Shown here: piece by piece, positions 59,220 through 64,000 of the stretch
Layout of the letters: the number at the start of each line of letters is the position of its first letter
Position numbering within the stretch: the stretch's first letter is position 1
Assembly: GCA_023935145.1 (NCBI GenBank)
Contig: CM043700.1
Coordinates: 67,596,620-67,660,619, forward strand
Direction of reading: 5' to 3'
Origin: Bretschneidera sinensis
Lineage: Eukaryota; Streptophyta; Magnoliopsida; Brassicales; Akaniaceae
Length of the DNA stretch: 64,000 bases
Notes under the pieces: model-generated
Databases searched by the model: none
Told to the model about the DNA's origin: nothing
Seen by the model: only the letters and a program-made list of their open reading frames with translations
Made by a program: the position numbers and the translations under genes

Positions 59220-60825
59220 CAACCCCCAACTAGCTTATTGCTAGTCCCTAGCAATTCAAGAGAAAACAAGAGATGAATTCTACGGTGGGAATCAAAGTAA
59301 ATGAAAAGCAATATTAGTGTTAACCAAGAGTAATTCACATTTTGTATCAAAAATTGCACATAACACACGGCACAAAGAATCATTAAATTTCACCCAAATC
59401 GAAAAGTAATCCAAATGTCAATCTTAAAATCGTTATTGACTCTTAACATCCATCTTACCACAAATCATTAATCCGAACACCCAGATGATTTTATGCATAA
59501 CATTCATGAATACAAGTCTTGGCCTCTAAAAACATAATAAATTGCGTGACATCAATCACAGAAACAAGCTCCATAGGCTCACTTTTCAAATCACTCTCCA
59601 CTATTGTAGAAAAATCACACTACATTGGATCAAAAGGTCTTTAATAAGCTTGTAACGTTAGGCTAAGGTAAAGGCTAAGGAAGAACGGGAAGGATTCACA
59701 AGTAAAAGAACTCAATCTCTTAGCTTTAAACACAATCACTTTAAGCACTTGATAACCTTTATTTCAACACCCAACTCTTTCAACCATTTTTCAAGCATTT
59801 CTTTCCACAAATCACCATTTTTTTTTTCCTTTTCTTTCTTTCATCTTTCTTTGCCATAATTCATTTTTTTTCTTTTCTTTTCCACAACCCCCAACTTGTC
59901 TCCTTTAATGTACTTGGGTTATGGTAGTGATATTTTTTTTCATATTTCCACCCCTTACTCCTTTTAAGTGCTTCTCACAACATGTGTATAACTAAGTTCT
60001 TTTAAAAGAAAGGTAAGGATAAATATTTTTAGGCTCATTAAGGTGAGTAAATGGTTTATCGAAAGAAACAAGGCTCAAATAGGTGACTAGTGATAAATAT
60101 AGCAATGGTAGGTTTGAAAGGCTCAAACGGTTCAAAAATGGCCTATATCATATCCTAAGTAGTGTGCATTCTAGGAATTTGCCTCAAGTGATTATCAAGT
60201 AAGTTCTAGAGCTTGTCAAGACCACAAAAGTATTCATAAAACAATCACACATAAAATTTCTCTAAATGTTTAAGACTAATCATACAATCTTACCACAAAC
60301 TAGAGTCTCAAACCAAATGAAGATTGATACTTAAATTAATTTCAAACCGAAGCAAGATTTAACTTCTTCTACATGCTATCTACTATCTCAATTAAGCTCG
60401 TATCATTGACATATGAATTAACTCTAAGTTTAACACCAAGCATGCTAGAAACAAACAAAAAGGAAAATAACACCAAGCAGTTCAATGGAAAAAGAAAAAA
60501 ATATATGGAAATAAAGAATATGGAAACAAAGAGATGCGTTTCCTCCACCCCTAACTTAAAAATTGCATTGACCTCAATGTAAGAGAAAGAGTAAATGAGA
60601 CTCTCCTTATAGCCAAAGGTGCATAGAAGCTGAAAATTGTGCTCCACCATTTGGACTGCTCGTATATTTTTCCTTGGAAAGGAAATATTAAGTTAATACT
60701 GGAAAACAGAAAAAAGAAAAAAAAAATGCGAATAATAAACAAGAAAGAAAAAAAATAATAGTAAAAGGATATGCTGTGGGGTGCCTCCCATGAGCGCTAA
60801 GTTTTATGTCTTCAGCCAGACGCTC
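59220..60825 (-). other. Non-coding 3' interior of the gag-only element
   Basis: It starts (plus-strand order) with the polypurine tract complement. It has T-rich low-complexity stretches (59815-59950). No protein similarity is seen where pol would be expected. Confidence 0.65.
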
Positions 60826-62553
60826 TTATTCCATCCTAGAAAAACATAGGTTGAATGCACCCGCCACTGCTTCATTGCTAAATTTGGTGCTTGTATGTTT
60901 TTGAGAGGCCTCAAGGATGTCATCAATAACACCCACAAATTCTGGCTCGATATATGCTTTTTTGAAGCCATGAGTGAGGATAGACTCCAATGGATTAAGG
61001 TACTGGACCTTTTCCATGAATGAGTCCATCATGTATGCTTGGTGGCTTTTGTCCACATCCTCTGATTTTTTCGTTGTTAGGATGTGTAATAACTTACCAC
61101 TTACTATCTCAATGACATTCACCTCCTTCACATTCTGTTGCACCAGGTGCTGACCATGAGATGTGGACTGAGCTTAAGAAGGGAACTTACCTCGCTCAGT
61201 CACACTCAAGTAGCTCATTAACTTGGACACTGGGCTCTTTATCTCTTTATGTTCCTCAACAACCTGCACAATTAAAGATTCAAGCCTTTGATTAGTCTTC
61301 CCCTGTGCTTCAATAAAAACATGTAAAGTGTCTTCTAAAGAACTCCTAGAAGACACGGGTGCATGATATGGTTCAAGATATGGTGCAGGGGGTTGTGCAA
61401 GCTGCTGGTTTTCAGACTTCCAGCTGAAATTGGGGTGATTTCGCCATCCCAGATTATAAATATTAGAGAAGGGTGTCAAAGGTTTCTTGTACATGCCTAA
61501 GGCATTACATTGTTCCTTATACATCCCTCTCATCTCAACAAATGTGGGACACTCTTGGGCGAGATGATCTACCCCGCCACACACAAAACATGGTTCAAAA
61601 GATTTTGCATGATTAACCACGTGTGTTGGCTTTAAGCTCTTACTAGTGAGCATCTCGACCTTGGCCTTAAGGTTATCCTCTTCCCTAAGATGGTAAATTC
61701 CACCACCATTTAGGTTCCCTATAGGTCGTGGCCTATTTGTGCTTTCAGTAGCACTAGGTCCAGTCCAAGTGTGAGCTTTTTTAGCAAGCTCATTGAGGTA
61801 CTCTATGGCCTCATCAGGATCTTTCTCCAAAAATTCACCATTACACATCATCTCTACGAATTGGCGCTCTCTATATGTAAGTCCCTCATAAAAATAGCTC
61901 ACCAAGTGCCAACTCTCATACCCATAGTGAGGGCACATACTCAATAACTCCTTAAATCTCTCCCAAGACCGATATAAGGTCTCACTATCCTTTTGTGCAA
62001 ATGTGGAGATTTGCCTTTTCAAAGCGTTGGTCTTATGTTGTGGAAAGTATTTGTTAAAGAAAGCCTGAGTCATCTCAGTCCACGACCCAATAGATCGTGG
62101 TCTTAGTGAGTATAGCCAACTCTTAGCTCTATCTTTCAAAGCGAAAGGAAAGAACTTAAGCCTCACAATGTCATCGGTTTCATCTTAACTTTGAAAAGTC
62201 ACGACTACTTCCTCAAACTCTCTAATGTGCATATATGGGTTTTCATTATCCAAGCCATGAAATGTAGGGAGTAATTGAATCATCCCTGGTTAAAGATTTA
62301 ATTGGCGAGTAATGGCTGGAAACATGATACATGATGGTGTGGCTGTGCATGTAGGGTGGAGGTAATCCTGAAGTGTCCTAGCAACATTCTCATTAAGGTT
62401 ATCGGCCATGTTAACAAAATCCTCTAAATTCTCACTTGGGTTTCCACTATTGGTTAATCTAGGTGAGGTTTCACTATCAGACTCGGAAGGAAAAAGTAAT
62501 TCTAGTTCAGGTCCTCTAATGAATCTACCTCGCAAATCTCTCGGTCTAAGCAT
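60826..62553 (-). pseudogene. Gag of the gag-only element, 575 codons closed by three TAA codons
   Basis: A single reading frame runs from an ATG at 62553 to a stop at 60826-60828, broken by TAA codons at 62292-62290, 62187-62185 and 61176-61174. It contains the retrotransposon gag fold (VRLKFFPFALKDRAKSWLYSL, 62169-62107; YRSWERFKELLSMCPHYG; FYEGLTYRERQFVEMM), a zinc knuckle CFVCGGVDHLAQEC (about 61590-61549), NIYNLGWRNHPNFSW (about 61467-61423) and a final MSYLSVTERGKFPS followed by a VSGKLL block, where Athila-type polyproteins have a TRSGK-like motif. No frameshift is seen in the whole 1.7 kb, unusual among the elements here. Confidence 0.88.
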
Positions 62554-62823
62554 GCACCAAATGAATCAGAGAGGAAATAAATAAAACAGAATAATAATAA
62601 ATAAATAATCAGAAAATCAAAAATTAGAAAAAAGAACAATAATAAAAAATACTATAAAAAGAAAGAAGGAAAAAAATAAATAAAATAATAAAAATAATAA
62701 TAATGCAGCAAACTAAAAGAAAGAACAAAGTTTCCGCCTTTACAGCTGCTAAAAAAAAACTATCTACAATTCTTCTACCGTTATGTCTCAAAGTTTACAA
62801 TCTTCTTTGCATTTAAGCGCGTT

Positions 62824-62841
62824 TCCCCGGCAACGGCGCCA
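62824..62841 (-). other. Primer-binding site, tRNA-Asp, minus strand
   Basis: tccccggcaacggcgcca adjoins the 5' LTR of the gag-only element with a five-base spacer. Confidence 0.92.
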
Positions 62842-62846
62842 AAGTT

Positions 62847-63907
62847 TGATTATGCCCAAAGTATAATGCAGTAGTTGTAGCACAGCTTTGGGGTGTCGAT
62901 TCCACAGGGAAACAAGTTAACTATAAAAGAAGGTGTGAACTTTAACACAAAAGATAAAAGATCAATTGAAAGAATATGAATTGTGAAAATAGTGTGAAGG
63001 AAATTGTGTAAATAGATTTATGATGGAGAAACAACAAGGTTCAAGGAATCCTCCCTTCGCCTTGCTTGCAGACTAGCTGGCTATGGGGCACTTGTTTCCT
63101 CGAGTTGCCTCCGGCTTTCCAATGATCATCTCCCCCTTTGTAGCGAAAGTTTCGGCGATTCCTCAGCTTGCCCTCCAAAAATACTTTGGATTCCTCCTAA
63201 AGACCCTCTGGATTACTCCTAAAAGCCCTCTAGATTCATTTTATGATGATCTCAGATTCTCTGATTGTTCTCAAAGCTAAAGTGGAGTGGGTCTTATATA
63301 GGCAAATACCACGAGTGCAATGTGTTTCCAATCCGATGTGGGATGTAGGATATAGAAATGTGTTTCTAACTGATGTGGGATGTGGGATTTAAGCCTTCAC
63401 ATGCCCTTCACGCTGAAACCCCGCACAGCCTGACCTTTGTCTACTAAAACTTCTATAACTTTCTCTAGAAAAATAAGTTTTGCGAACCGTAAAATTCTCC
63501 AGAAAATAGACTTCCAGATATTTCTAAGCATATATGGTTCATCTCATGGTTCTTCTTGTATCAATACAGTTTAATTTGCAAATATGATTGATCTGTACGG
63601 GAAATTCTGGCAATTTAGTGAAACACCTTTTCAGTGCGAGCAGCAGCTGTTGCTCTTTTAAGCCCTCCATCTTGTCCTTCCGGAAGCATTCCTTCACTCT
63701 AGTATGCCTGAAGTCTTTGTGCTTTAAGCAATGATAACTTTTCCTCCTCTTTTGAGCTTAAAGTACCTGAAAATGCACCGAAATAGATTAGTGATCCAAG
63801 AATGATACTTTAGAGTTGTTAACGTATAAAAGTGTAATTAAAACCTAGATCAACCCTAAAATGATAACAAATAAGTACTATTAAGATGCATTTTATGACT
63901 CTCATCA
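62847..63907 (-). repeat. 5' LTR of the gag-only element
   Basis: On the minus strand it starts TGATGAGAGTCATAAAATGC; its other end adjoins the primer site. The gtgggatgtgggat-like internal repeat (63330-63390) is shared with 58635-58695 and with the unrelated solo LTR at 36930-36980. Confidence 0.92.
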
Positions 63908-63912
63908 CATAG

Positions 63913-64000
63913 CATCAAGGAAAATTCAGTTTAGGTAGAGCAAGGAAGGTAAGAGGGTTCGAACCAGGTAGAGCCCATTGATGAATGCCAAGCTGAGGAC
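63913..64000 (+). pseudogene. Copia-2, resumed after the nested element
   Basis: The text catcaaggaaaattcagttt and onward matches Copia-1 at about 46795-46880, just downstream of the point where Copia-2 broke off. It runs out of the window. Confidence 0.88.

Larger units (their letters stand above)
58148..63907 (-). mobile_element. Gag-only Gypsy element (TR-GAG type) nested in Copia-2
   Basis: Both LTRs are present (5' LTR 63907-62847, 3' LTR 59219-58148 on the minus strand). The exact 5-base duplication catag lies at 58143-58147 and 63908-63912, and Copia-2 coding resumes after it. It has a tRNA-Asp primer site and a polypurine tract (caacccccaact just after 59219). The interior encodes only gag; 59220-60825 has no pol similarity. 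This matches the class called terminal-repeat retrotransposons with a GAG domain. Confidence 0.93.

Overview
This is a nuclear window from a flowering plant, almost certainly a eudicot. The evidence is a plant-specific gene with thirteen exons, GT-AG introns and AT-rich intergenic DNA full of plant LTR retrotransposons, MITEs, SINEs and LINE tails. I cannot name the genus from the sequence. No tRNA, rRNA or CRISPR locus is visible.

Layout. (1) 1-5.45 kb: a complete but gag-only Athila-like Gypsy element with both LTRs, inserted at the edge of a 47-bp tandem array. (2) 5.45-11.2 kb: intergenic DNA holding an old LTR-like remnant, three foldback/MITE-type DNA elements and a hAT-like element that carries a broken PPR gene fragment. 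(3) 11.2-19.4 kb: the one large intact gene, DEX1 (DEFECTIVE IN EXINE FORMATION 1), plus strand. Its 13 exons join into an open frame of 846 codons. (4) 19.4-24.7 kb: a convergent small gene of the DUF962/Mpo1-like family on the minus strand (23060-23398), with two decayed LINE 3' ends and a SINE between the genes. (5) 24.7-64 kb: a nested retrotransposon block containing a deleted chromovirus, a Copia fragment, a Tat-lineage Gypsy pol split by two solo LTRs of the chromovirus family, further solo LTRs, a Tork-like Copia element, a rearranged Athila-like element, and a second Copia split by a gag-only Gypsy element.

Only DEX1 and the DUF962 gene look functional. DEX1 is a membrane-anchored, calcium-binding protein of the secretory system needed for pollen wall formation. 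The DUF962 protein is a small membrane protein. Every retroelement reading frame checked carries stops or frameshifts. The order of insertion can be read from target-site duplications. For example, 5-bp duplications flank the gag-only element at 58148-63907 inside Copia-2, and a 943-bp solo LTR inside the Tat integrase.

No wholly new biological system is evident. The most interesting structures are a 1.9-kb inversion whose two breakpoints cut two different LTRs (42010-43883), a hAT-like element carrying PPR gene sequence (7071-8562), a gag-only element whose 575-codon frame is closed only by three TAA codons, and clusters of GC-rich palindromic cgatcg modules inside otherwise AT-rich LTRs.
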